64,000 bases of DNA from Panaeolus papilionaceus (Eukaryota; Basidiomycota; Agaricomycetes; Agaricales), in the NCBI GenBank assembly GCA_015501605.1, contig JADNRZ010000001.1, forward strand, positions 682,001 to 746,000, given 5' to 3'. Below, piece after piece: positions 35,393 through 46,102 of this stretch. The notes under the pieces are model-generated. The model was not told the origin of the DNA. It was given only the letters and a program-made list of their open reading frames with translations, and searched no databases. The position numbers and the translations under genes were made by a program. Each line of letters begins with the position of its first letter. Position 1 is the stretch's first letter.

Positions 35393-36948
35393 ATGGTAGA
35401 GAGTAAACTTGGCTACAGACTGGAATATGCCCCTTCTCCCAGGGCAAAGTGTAAAGGTTCGTTCGTTCTTAGTGATTTTGACAAGTTCGCAATCCGATGA
35501 TTTTTCATCGATTCTTTTTCACTCTTTTTTTATCTTCTACCTTTCATCACTAATATTTAAATTGCTCTTGCATTCCACTCCTGCCCATATTAATTTTGGC
35601 AACCCACTGATTATCTCCCTTAGGCTCTAAGCCATGCAACGGTAAGTAAAGACAGCATACATCTATTGTGCCCGATTGTTTTATTCCAGTTTGTAGGTAC
35701 CCCCATTGACAAGGGCGAACTCCGCCTTGGTACTTTGATTGACATGCGTGGTATTCCAGCATTGTACGTACGATCCCTGCTGCTCATGACACACTCTTTC
35801 GTCCCGTTCTCGTCCACCTCACACCACCAACAGTCAATGGCGCCACTGGGGCTGCGTCAGTTCACGCATCCTCTCCAACCTCAGAAGTTCATTCTCCGAA
35901 GTCGCTGAAATAGACGGATACGAAGAACTATGTGATGAAGATAAACAGCGCGTTACCAGGGCCTGGGAAGAAGGGAACGTCGCAGACGAGGATATACCAG
36001 AGAGTGCTCGCAGGCATAGATCTGCAAAGGATGGGGAGAGGAACTACGGAAGAGAAAGGACGCTGAAGGTACGTTTATGGTGTTTTAGCAAATGAGGGAG
36101 GATTACTGAGGTGAAGTCGACAATTGTAGCCTCGTGCTGAAGCTGACGTTGACATTGATGACGAGGAGACCATGACAAAATCCAAAAAAGAGGTGTCTTC
36201 TTCCACTCGGCAGGAAAGGTACGTGTCATTTTTACATCATATTATCACTTACGGATGTCATTTGCATATTAGAAATACCCTAATCCGGGACGATGGGAGC
36301 AACTGGTTTGAAAAAAAGGATCGAACCTACAACCAGCTTCTAGCTTTAGGCCTGTCGTCTCATTTACGAGGAACAGTCGAAATCCCGGAAAAGATTGTTC
36401 GGGTGCACGGGAACTGGTACGCATCCAACGACACGTTCTTTTCTTCTCCCTTGAGCAGGTCCGATATTGCGCGGTACGAGAAGAAATTAGACGAGTACTC
36501 CGTAAAGGAGGCTCAAGGCGCCTTGATTCTCATGGACATTCTTCCAACCCACCTATATCTGAAGATTCGACATAAACCTACCCTTCGAGATAAGTGGATG
36601 GCGCTATGCGACATGTTCGAAAACGATGCCGCTAAGGGACGACTGGCATCAAAGCTTATGTATGAGCTCATTTCGACGAAATACTCGAGCAATGGGTCCA
36701 TGAACGCGCATCTGCAGCACATGCAAGAGCTCGAGGTCAAGCTTGCAGAGGTGGGAAGCCCTGTCGAGGATACTTTCTTTGCAGTTGTCCTTGAGAAATC
36801 GGTTAATCACGTCCCTGAGCTCAAGAATTTAATCGACGCAACGCTGAAGACGTATGACGACCAGGGTCGGACTATGACCTCGGAGGTGATAGTCAACTTG
36901 CTCAGGATTCATGAAGATGAAAGAATTATACGAGCGCAGTCCTCATAA
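35393..36948 (+). CDS. chimeric protein: PARP-type zinc finger fused to a Copia Gag-like domain
   Basis: Six exons: 35393-35456, 35624-35641, 35697-35763, 35834-36068, 36130-36218, 36273-36948. They give 382 residues with all phases consistent. Exons 1-4 duplicate the start of the zf-PARP gene at 49606: GYRLEYAPSPRAKCKG, KPCNGTPIDKGELRLGTLID, then QWRHWGCV with the HxxC zinc ligands. Exon sizes 64, 18 and 67 are identical to the parent. Exon 5 is acidic/Lys-rich. Exon 6 is a complete subtype A Gag-like domain (RDDGSNWFEKKDRTYNQLLA, GLSSHLRGTVEIPEKIV, PTLRDKWMALCDMF). The last intron is 54 bases, in frame and stop-free, so retention also keeps the fusion. The zinc finger suggests DNA-break or nuclear binding; the biological role is unknown. 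Confidence 0.65.
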
Positions 36949-37084
36949 TACACCCTACGAGGTTATACATCATTACCATATTGTACACTGCTTGATTTTT
37001 CCCATTGCACATAGATGTATAGACTAGTACTACTCCAACTCACAAAGACCACCTCTAGTCTTGCAGAAATAATGCTAGCTTATC

Positions 37085-37870
37085 TTACCAAACGCCGCCT
37101 CATAACCAGTAACCCCGTCGATCAGTTCAGGAATCGGCACATTAGGGCGTCCCTGATTCTTTGCCTGGTTATTGGGAAACATACAAAGGCCTGGAACATA
37201 GGGAGTCGGCTGAGGTTCTTGTGCACAATGCTGATGAACTCCTCCTCACTGATATTTGCATTTCGCAATACAAGGCATTCATGAAGGACTTGCATATATG
37301 TGAGGTGCTCGACGATACTTGGCTGAGTTGTGGACCCTTGTTGACGGTCGCCGTGCTTGGGATGGCGCTTGAGGCTGTCGAGAAGGAAGCTGTTGGCCTC
37401 ATCGGACACTGGTGCAGGACACTCAGGTTGGTCGGTAGAAGAGACGGGGGGGCAGTTCGTGAATGGGGGATGATGCTGTATCAGTCCTCGAAGCCTCGTT
37501 AAGTTGATGCTCCTCGTGGACTCGGAGTTCGTGCAGTCTCCTTCATTTTTCGAGGGCCGTATCGCAGTCAATGGTTTGATCAAAGACTGAGGCGGGGAGG
37601 CATTCCAAAAAAATTATGGTTGCGTTTGCCTGTGCGTAGTTATAATACTCAAGTTGGTATGGGAATACTGTCATGGACTCAGAAGCTCCTGGGTTGTACC
37701 ATGCGCCACGAGTAAATGTGAGGTGTGAGAGATCAGAAACAGAGGGTGGGCCTGCCGCATCCGCCATCGTATGATCTATGTACGATGCGATTTTTTTTCT
37801 CGCAAAATCGAGCCATAATTATAGCCCTATGCCGTGGCCAGTTTCTTCAAAAATCTGGGGTGTCGCCCAT
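37085..37870 (-). pseudogene. Copia Gag-like protein, subtype B, copy 1 (broken)
   Basis: It aligns along its length with the intact copy at 41148-41951. Damage is clear: TGA right after the start region (DF-stop-RNWPRH), further stops around the CEKG region, a TGG-to-TGA change after DCDTALEK, and frame changes before the SDEANSFLLDSLKRHPKHGD block and again after MFQAFVCF. The conserved blocks PPSVSDLSHLTFTRGAWYN and PSIVEHLTYMQVLHECLV remain readable. Flanking bases upstream of the start also match those of the intact copy, so the duplication included non-coding DNA. Confidence 0.65.
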
Positions 37871-38590
37871 TGCTTAAATAGATCCTAACACTCGTCTTGG
37901 GAATCTATGTGCCGCTCAACTGTGAAGCCGGAACGTAAGTTGGATCATTGTTTAATTTGATAAGGGTTAGACTAGAGTCAGAGGTTAGCAGAACGATAGA
38001 GGTTGTGAAAAGCGTACCTGTGAAACGAGGGAGAACGATTCAACAGTGTTCGGTGTGGAAGGGATTCTCGGGCTATTCGTAGAATTAATATTATTTTATT
38101 TTATTCCAATCGCGCTCAACCGCTGCACACACGTCGCGCCCAACCGCGATCAATTAATGAAGCCACCTTATCCTTAGATCACTCGCGCCAAGAATCGCGC
38201 CAATATCGGCTTCAACCAACGTCAAGAACCTCAAGCGCGATACGCGAAGGACTGGTTTGGCTCTAGTACGTTACTCGTGTTTCGTTTCCTATACACCTTC
38301 ATTCGATCCCATTATCACTCTCATTTCTTATTTGTTACCCTTCACTCGGTTTCCCGTATACGCTCACATTTCCTTTCACCTTCGAATTCCACCATCGCGA
38401 CAGCCGCGCTTTCCTTATTTAGTTATACAGACCATCATTCCACATCCATTTCACCTTCTACACTTCTCCTTTCATCGCGCTATAGCCTCTCGGACATAAT
38501 GATGCGCTCCGCTCCTCCTAGTGGAATGGGGACCCACTAGTGAGCCTGGACACCTCGTTGAGGACGCGTAGAGGGGCACGGGAAAAAAGC

Positions 38591-38660
38591 CGTGCAGAGC
38601 CGTGCGCGACCGTGCAGTACCGTGCGCAGGCGTGTGAGGTCATGCTCGACCGTGCAACTG
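38591..38660 (+). repeat. CCGTGCA decamer array, cluster 1
   Basis: Seven units with an exact 10-bp period: cgtgcagagc, cgtgcgcgac, cgtgcagtac, cgtgcgcagg, cgtgtgaggt, catgctcgac, cgtgcaactg. The first four bases are nearly fixed and the last four vary. Confidence 0.8.
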
Positions 38661-38993
38661 CACTAACACCAATTGGGTGTCGAAGCTAAATGTACATCCC
38701 TATTTGTACGGTGTACCATGGCCAATGTCAGGATAGTACCTCTCTGGGAATAAATTGGCCTCAATAGCATTGTTTTGACTTCGGTTCGACGTTCGTGATA
38801 TACAGTTTTCCTAGAAATTGACCCTCTTCGCAAGGCTAGTGTTACGTCAAATATATTATCATCTGCTCTGTGTCGATGGCAAAACCTGAAGGCGAGATTA
38901 ATATTCTAACCTTGATAGTATTCCCTCCCTGACCAAGCCGCTCTGAGCATTGGCAGTGAAATGTCCCAATCTTGGTCATCAGGACTGTAGAGC

Positions 38994-39140
38994 GACCGTG
39001 CAGAGCCGTGCTCACCTCTCTGCCTACCGTGCAAAGGCGTGCGTAGCCGTGCATAGCCGTGCAGGGCCGTGCATCAGCCGTGCACCGACCGTGCGATTGC
39101 CGTGCAGAGGAGAGGTCAGCCGTGCGCCTACCGTGCAGAT
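38994..39140 (+). repeat. CCGTGCA decamer array, cluster 2
   Basis: About 13 copies of CCGTGC or GCGTGC with spacings of 10, 11, 20 or 21 bases. The core is shared with clusters 1 and 3, and the bases between cores vary. Confidence 0.75.
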
Positions 39141-39474
39141 GGGTAATGATTTGAAGTGGAGATCCTCTGGGTCTCAGAATGCTTACTGGTTGACCTAGTG
39201 GATTGAATTCAATGCATACAGTTGATTTAGAGAGCAACTTTATATCCCTACTGCTCATCATTGATAGTCACACTCATGATTTGTGTACCACAAGCCAAGG
39301 TTCTGGGATAAGCTATATATAACTGAGAGTCCAATGCTATGTTTCCATTGATATCGATATCGATACTTGTGTTGAACATACCAATGACACTGACAAAGGT
39401 GCCATATGCTATGTCTATTCCGACATCTTCAACGAACCTGACAAGAATAAGGTAATCAATCCCTTGGGAAATCA

Positions 39475-39563
39475 GCCGTGCAGCCGTGCAGAGCCGTGCA
39501 TGACCGTGCATTTAGCAGAATTGCACGGTAGAGGCTGCACGGCCGTGCACAGCACTGCACAGC
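39475..39563 (+). repeat. CCGTGCA decamer array, cluster 3
   Basis: Four plus-strand cores with spacings of 8, 10 and 10 bases are followed by inverted cores (TTGCACGG, CTGCACGG) and CCGTGCAC, so this cluster contains both orientations. Confidence 0.7.
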
Positions 39564-41147
39564 TTTTTTCTTTTGCCCCGCGTAGAGCGTGCGTCGTTTG
39601 TCTGAAGGACTACCAGTCACGAGAAAGAGGAATGTGGTTCGATTTCTTATTTCAAAAACGGACTCTTAAGTACAAATTTCAAACCTCATTATTATATTTA
39701 CACCACATGCTCTTTTCTTGGTAGCCACAACGAGTCGTGTACAGGACAGGCCAGGTGACGCAAGAGCACGCGTGCGCCCGGAGTCCAATTTTCACTTATA
39801 GCTACTAGTACGTAGACGAGTAGCAAAATGATCATCTTTCTTACCCGCCCTCACTTCGAGTTTTTGAGCCCATCGCCACCCTGAGCGCGCGCGAGACTTC
39901 AAGAGCATAGAGAGCATCTGTTATATTCACCCAAACCTTACCTCACAACTCACCCTGTTCCCAAGCGAGGGAACTTTTGTCTACTCAATCGCCGTCCCTT
40001 TACCGGTCTCATACTCACACCAAACTATTCACATCCTACAAGGAAACACCTTTCTCCTCCACATCGGCCTTACGAATGTTGTGGTGAGTTAGAAAGAGGC
40101 TCGTCGACAGTGTACACCATGAATGATGACTAGGGCATGCATCTACATCCCACGTGGCAATGCTAGAGTTTCTAAACTATGTATAAGCACACTGACTCAA
40201 GCTGCTTACATATGAAAAGAACAACTTGAGAGCATCCAAGTAGGAGCTGCTAACAGATACATGCAGGAATTACCTTCGAACCTCGAAGCTTCTTTTGATC
40301 ACGAGCACTTAGAGAATCGGTAATGCAAGCATCGAAGCTCCTCGAACTTGAACGCTCACAGGACATGTGGGTACGTTTTCCATATTTCTATTCGTCACTA
40401 TTCTTACTGCGAAAATATGGACTGTATGATAAACCGCTGTGTGTTTTGATTAGCAGGCACTAAGCGAGAGACATTCCAGGAGAATCAAATTCCCTTTGCT
40501 ATGTTTATGGGTATACGATCTCTGCTCGTAAGGGAAATGGGGCATCGGATCCCCTGGAAAATACCAGGCTCCGCGGACGAAGTTGTATGCTGGATCTGGA
40601 GAGGGGCCACTGCTGGGCTCAGTCTACGCAAGTTGCTCCTGGACGAATCGAGCCATTATTTTGCCCTTGTATCTTGGCCAATTGTTCCAATCTGCTGTAA
40701 CATAAATGTTACTGGTTCTCATTGTGGTGTCAGAACTGCTAGTGCTGTGCGATTGAAAGGGTGTCGACATGCAACAACCATCGATAATCACAGTTCCGCA
40801 TTATAACTTTGCCCACGAGTTTGATTTGATGTGGACTGGAATCGGGCTACATGCCGAGCTCGGGCTTCGAAACAGAGTTGAAACTATGCGAATATTATTT
40901 AAGGGAAGGAGCAAGCAAACGTAGGAATTACCACCTGTATTAATTATAATCGTCATTGCTGTCATTCACGATTTTCTCATCCTTCCAAGTCCTTAATCTT
41001 TGAAATTAGGCTTCGGAAAGTAAATATATTCAACTGAATTGAATGTCGGCCATTGGCCAATGGCACGTGACCCTCCCAAAGTAGCAACAATTATAAACCA
41101 ACTTATATACAAAATCTATGGATTTTTTCCCACCTGCAATACCACAT

Positions 41148-41951
41148 TTACGCTCGAAGAAGCAACTCCACCTTGTCTTGCCCAAACGCCGCCTCATAGC
41201 CAGCGACCCCATCAATCAGTTCTGGGATAGCTACATTTGCGCGCCCTTGCGTCTTTGCCTGGTTATTGAGGAACATGACAAAGGCCTGGAACATAGGGAG
41301 TCGGCTGAGGTTCTCGTGTACAACGCTGATGAACTCCTCCCCAGTGATGTTGGCGTTTCTCAATACAAGACCTTCGTATAGGACTTGCATATACGTAAGG
41401 TGCTCGACGATACTTGGCTGAGTTGTGGACCCTTGTTGACGCTCACCGTATTTGGGATAGCGCCTGAGGCTGTCGAGAAGGAAGCTGTTGGCCTTGTCGG
41501 ATATTGGTGCAGGACGCTCAAGTTGGATGCTAGAAATAATGGGGGGTACTTCGAGAGTGTCAACAGGTGATGGTACTGCGTCTGCTCTCAAAGCCTGCTG
41601 GTTCTCCTCGTAGAGTTCGTGCAATCTCCTCCATCTGACAATGGCCGTATTACAATCGAATATTTGATCAAAGACCGAGGAGGGGAGGCATTCCAAAAAA
41701 ATTAGGGTTGCTGTTGCCTGCATTTTGGTAAAATACCCGACTTCGTATGGAAATACTGTCATGTACTCCGAAGCTCCTGAGCTGTACCATGCGCCACGGG
41801 CAAATGTGAGGTCTGATAGATCATCAACAGAGGGCGGGGCTGTCGCACCCGTATGATCTATGCCCGATGAGATGCCTTTCTCGCAAAATAGGGCCAAAAT
41901 TTTGGCCCTGTGTCGTGGCCAATTTCTCCAAAAATCTGCAGTGTCGCCCAT
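41148..41951 (-). CDS. Copia Gag-like protein, subtype B, copy 2 (intact)
   Basis: Intact single exon of 267 residues. It opens MGDTADFWRNWPRHRAKILA, then DDLSDLTFARGAWYSSG. The helical core has ATATLIFLECLPSSVFDQIF and IVRWRRLHELYEENQQAL, the subtype B version of the '..I..SLP..VY..I....KW..L..L' block. The distal part has PSIVEHLTYMQVLYEGLVLR and SRLPMFQAFVMFLNNQAKTQ, ending with a GVAGYEAAFGQ helix. Subtype B differs from A by an inserted, low-complexity Ser/Pro linker. Two relatives are nearby: the broken copy at 37085 and the longer one at 46103. Confidence 0.6.
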   Translation of the reverse strand: MGDTADFWRNWPRHRAKILALFCEKGISSGIDHTGATAPPSVDDLSDLTFARGAWYSSGASEYMTVFPYEVGYFTKMQATATLIFLECLPSSVFDQIFDCNTAIVRWRRLHELYEENQQALRADAVPSPVDTLEVPPIISSIQLERPAPISDKANSFLLDSLRRYPKYGERQQGSTTQPSIVEHLTYMQVLYEGLVLRNANITGEEFISVVHENLSRLPMFQAFVMFLNNQAKTQGRANVAIPELIDGVAGYEAAFGQDKVELLLRA

Positions 41952-42552
41952 TGCTTGAACTCCTTAATTAACACTCGTCTCGGAAATCTATGCGCCAGTC
42001 AACTACTATGCAGCCGGATTGTATGCTGGATTGTATGCAAGTCGGATTTGAAATATGTGGTGTAAGAGGTTAGGAGTCAAGGGAAAGTACAGCGAGTAAT
42101 AGCTGACCTGTCGTACGCACAGATAGGATGTTTCACTGGCAGCAATGTCCAGACTTGCAAGGATGAGTGTCGTTTGGAGATGGAAGAGGCTCGTTGACAG
42201 TCAATACCATCGATTATCACTGCATGTCACATCCCATGGTCATTGAATCATGGGATGTGACGTTGTATTTGGGCCTGGGCCCCTAGGTCGGTTGTGACAT
42301 ATATCTTCGAACTATGGGTATGTGAATATTAAAAGAAGTGGGAAGATGCAGAATCAAGCGCTTGGGGATGGAATAGTAATCATTCCAAGAAAGAACTGGA
42401 ATTGTTAAAAATTATGTATGCATATGAAGCGTGTTGACGAAGGATGCACACTTTCTTTCCGAAGTTTCATGTGATCAGGAGGGCCCAGGCAATAGACGAC
42501 GCAAGCTTCGAAGCTCTTTCTCAATACTTTTCTTATTGAAATTAATAAACCC
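41952..42552. other. 5' flank of the subtype B gene, containing a hairpin
   Basis: The first 150 or so bases match the upstream flank of the broken copy at 37.9 kb. Apart from the inverted repeat at 42226-42261 I see nothing. Confidence 0.4.
42226..42261. repeat. perfect 13-bp inverted repeat
   Basis: GTCACATCCCATG at 42226-42238 and its exact complement at 42249-42261 are separated by 10 bases. The arms begin and end with GTCAC/GTGAC. Confidence 0.85.
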
Positions 42553-44425
42553 TTTGTGCCTTTTCCAGTTGAGGTCCGAGTCACTATGTACTAAAAATAT
42601 GAATATTATTTTGAATCACAAGTTGTACTATGGTGTCATTGTACCATTGAACATAGCCAGCCTTAGGACATGTGTGCATCACAGGTGCTCCTTAACATTC
42701 AGGTTTAATTAAAAAGAAATTCGGGTATTAAAATATAGCTAACAGCTAAAATGGAGCAAAGAACCCTTGCTGGGAATGGAATGGCTGTGCTCCCAACAGG
42801 GTATGAGGCCAATCGCTTCAATACCTCACATGGTGGCATGGTCCAACGGATTGGTGACTCGCAGCCCCTATACATATGCATAAAGCTGCACGTTCGATTC
42901 CGAGTCATGCCAGCATTGTATCATTATCCCATGCCTCTACCTGCGACACGTATTTCAGGATGGGCATGGGGTAATGTTTTGCTCTTTTCTTGAATTGTGA
43001 TTACTCATTTTTGCAACCATTTAGAGTGGTTTTATCACTCTAAAATATGGCTTAATGGTGAATAAAAGCTGTGAAATGGCATGACAGCACTTGAGAATCG
43101 AATGGAGAAGGTTGGGGCTATTGCTTGAATGCTTCTGAAGAATAGACGCCCAAGGTCACATGACGGGGACGCGACATGACGCGCCGCTTCAACTGCCCCT
43201 GTCTACAGTATAGGTTGTGGGTTGATTCCATTTGATGGATATTTCTACTTCATTAATTCATACTACTTATCAATTTCCAGCCTAATATTCAGTCTGCTGC
43301 CAGTTTGAACAAGGGGTCATTCACATGAACAATATCATCTTGTGGCCAAATTGTCGAAGAGATGGCAATGCTGCTCTTCAGTTATAAGCTACATATGCAA
43401 GAAGTTAAATGTAAGTAACCATCGTATGGCTTCAATGCCCTAAAGCAGAAAGCAGGCCTGGAAGGACAAGTTAAAGCTGAGGAGCGGAAAAGGTGTGATG
43501 CCCTCTGCTATGTGTGCTAATTGATTCATACGTTGGCCAATTGAATTAATGCAGCTCTTTATTCATAGTACGAGATATGCGGCAGCTGAATCGATAGCAT
43601 ACACTCTCATGGAGTTGGATGTAGCTATGTCCGACACCATTAAGTTGGACGTTCGCAATTTGCCACTGTCGAACAATGCACAAGCTCAGGATGATTTGAT
43701 TACAGTGACGTTGGTATCGCTAGATAAAATGGGGACGTGACAGCACTGGTTTAAAGCAGCCCAATGTAGCAGAATTAGATTTATATCTGAAAGGAGGTGG
43801 GATAATGTTATGCGTAACTCAACATTGGCCTTGGTAAGACCTGCTTAAACTTGAAGGCTCTGCAGCCGAGTGCAGGATGGGTTCGTTGGAATGGCTCACT
43901 TTGTAATTTTAGGCAATAAAATTAAAGATTATTATTATGTGTTACGAATGAAATTTACAGAGCTGTTACGAAGAACAACTCGTTATCTTGGTTACGAGGG
44001 CTGCGAGCTCAATGCGGTTGGTGGATTGGTAAACGTGCTTCTAATATCTCCGACGTCAACGCATGAAAGAGGGGTAGAACAGGTTTATTATCAGAAATCA
44101 AGTCTTTGAGTCTGGCTACGATGATTAGCCCTTTATTCGAGAGAGAAAGACGGATTGTCAAATAGTCAGTGAGTCCGAGGTCGGCACAACATGGCGCGGA
44201 TGAACCTGGGTGAGGTCAAAGCACGCATACGAGAAACTGCAGTTATGGGCTTGCAAAAGGCAGTAGCAACGTTGTATTAAGGGCTTCAGCTCGGAATATT
44301 GCTTTCAACTTGCATTGTCGACCTCAAAGCAAGCCAGAGAGATTTCGGGGGGTAGGAGATAAGATATGTTGACGTCATAAACTTTAAATGTGCTATCTGT
44401 GAAAGCGTGGCGAGGGTGTGTTAAA
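42553..44425 (+). repeat. segmental duplication, copy 1
   Basis: This non-coding block is repeated at 45868-45917 plus 47400-48928. Matching landmarks run in the same order: ttttccagttgaggtccgag, attttgaatcacaagtt, ctaacagctaaaatggagca, the tRNA-like element, gacgcatgaaagaggg, and tcgacctcaaagcaag with gttgacgtcataaa. The copies differ by scattered substitutions and small indels. No gene is evident inside. Confidence 0.75.
42834..42912 (+). repeat. tRNA-like repeat element, copy T1
   Basis: TGGCATG at 42834-42840 pairs perfectly with CATGCCA at 42906-42912, like an acceptor stem. Box A-like GGTCCAACGGATTGGTGA and box B-like GTTCGATTCC are at tRNA spacing, and GCAGC/GCTGC forms a stem between them. 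The T-arm does not pair well, so it is not a normal tRNA. It is the same family as the elements at 47627, 52471, 52811 and 53319. Confidence 0.6.
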
Positions 44426-46102
44426 TGATGTACCTTTATATCTTCATATGCATTATACTAGGAGTACCCAGGCAATAGATAAGAGTTAGACACTTGCTGG
44501 AGGAAATGGGAGAGAATGAGTAGGATAGGTTTGAAACCCAGAAAGGAAGTTGGAAGGTTAACGACTTCGGTGTGACTCGAATTCGTTAAGGTGCGGAGGT
44601 TTTGGTGTTTTGAAGGGAAATGGCCAAAATCGACCAAATCGCGCGAGAGGAACGACTTGCTGCGAGGCACAGTCGGATGAGGGTTCCAACGCACGTGTAA
44701 GCGCTAAGCGCAACACGTGAACGACAATGCGTTGGGAACCGAGCGCCAAAACCTGAGCGTTGGGGGCAACGAGAGTCTGGGAAGCAGACCCTCGAGCCGA
44801 TGCCAACACTAGAAGGGAGTAGGTGGGAGGGTCGCAAAAATTCCTGAGAGCGCGACTGAGAGAGCAAAGACGAGAGGATACCCACTGCAGAGATGGCAGT
44901 GGATTGAGTGCAAGAGATGAAAAAACCCCAAAGGAAAACTCGCGAGCCATTACGGTTGACGGGAACCGCATGGTTGGATTTTTTCGGTTCGCGCATTGAT
45001 GTTCTCGGCTCCAGCTCGGAACCCATCACGACCCTCTTCGTGGAGTTCACACGCCCCTATATCCGACACATATTCATACCTCGATAACACTTTACTGTAA
45101 AGGATCCCAATGCATCGTCGTTGAGCTTGTATATGATGCGAATATTAGCAAATAAAGACCCACATGGGAACGGTCAAACACCCCTGCTTTAAAACATTCG
45201 AGCTTCTGGACTCTACATGACGACAAGAAAAGTCATTTAAACGTTTTAAGTTGATATAGATGTCTAAACACTGAATTGGAGGGCTGAAGGGATATATAGA
45301 CTTGATTGAAAAATTACAGAGAGGGTACGAAAGGCAGCTCTCTTTCACAAAGCATCATTATGTGCCCTCCTACAGTAAGTATCGGCCACAACAGAAAGAT
45401 CTGTACAAGCACAGTTCTTCATTCTTGGTCATATGTGTGCGACCCAACCATTGACACACTACCCTCTCTCATTACCTTATTTCTGAACTCTCACAACGGC
45501 GCGTTGGCATAGTCTAGCGCTCGTAATTCGTTTTCCTTACTTCTTCTTTGCCCACCCTCTGCTTCCCTTTTGAATAGAACCCCTTCTCTTTTACATTTTG
45601 TGCTGTGATTCATTCAAGGTCCACAACTCGCTCACTAACTGTCTCGCTCGCATTGGATCACTGAGGTATGTGGATAGAGAGAGCTGGGGCTTTTGGGAGC
45701 ATATCTGTCCACACCCTCGGCTCTCGCTCTGAGTAGGGTTTCGGCTTCAAGTTGTCACCTCTCCCATCCCCCACTACTACTACTACTTCTACCACTCTAT
45801 GCTTCAATGTTCCAGCAAATGAAAGACAAGAGATAAATGACGAGTCATATAATTATATAATAATAAATCTTTGTGCTTTTCCAGTTGAGGTTCGAGTCAC
45901 TATGTACTAAAAGCATGAATAGATATCGAATAAAAACAAGAATAATTGATCATCGTAAAACCGTCTAAATAGTAAGGGGGTCGTAGCCTGTAACCTGTCG
46001 TAGACCTGCCTGTTCATCAATTGCAATCTCCTTCAGCGCACTCATCGCATAACGACAACCTTAGATCGCATATTCTCAGCTCCACCCCCACCCCCTGCCG
46101 CT
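44426..46102. other. gene-poor spacer, 1.7 kb
   Basis: Minus-strand frames at 44558-45050 (137 and 154 codons) overlap each other and lack recognisable features, so I leave them uncalled. 45868-45917 is the short left piece of the segmental duplication. Confidence 0.35.

Larger units (their letters stand above)
37871..41147. other. gene-poor region, 3.3 kb, with CCGTGCA repeat clusters
   Basis: No gene can be supported. A stop-free, protein-like stretch at about 39875-40081 on the plus strand (containing TLFPSEGTFVYSIAVPLPV and QTIHILQGNTFLLHIGL) ends at a possible gtgagt donor, but I find no start or partner exon. Sequence near 40090-40160 resembles 42175-42235. Three decamer clusters are listed separately. 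Confidence 0.4.

Noticed and set aside
38591..39563. CRISPR array
   Set aside because: Repeat cores are only about 6-7 bases at 10-11-base period in a eukaryotic genome; there are no spacers of CRISPR length and no cas genes.
44558..45050. Two overlapping minus-strand frames of 137 and 154 codons
   Set aside because: They overlap in different frames, have no domain character or splice support, and lie in gene-poor DNA.
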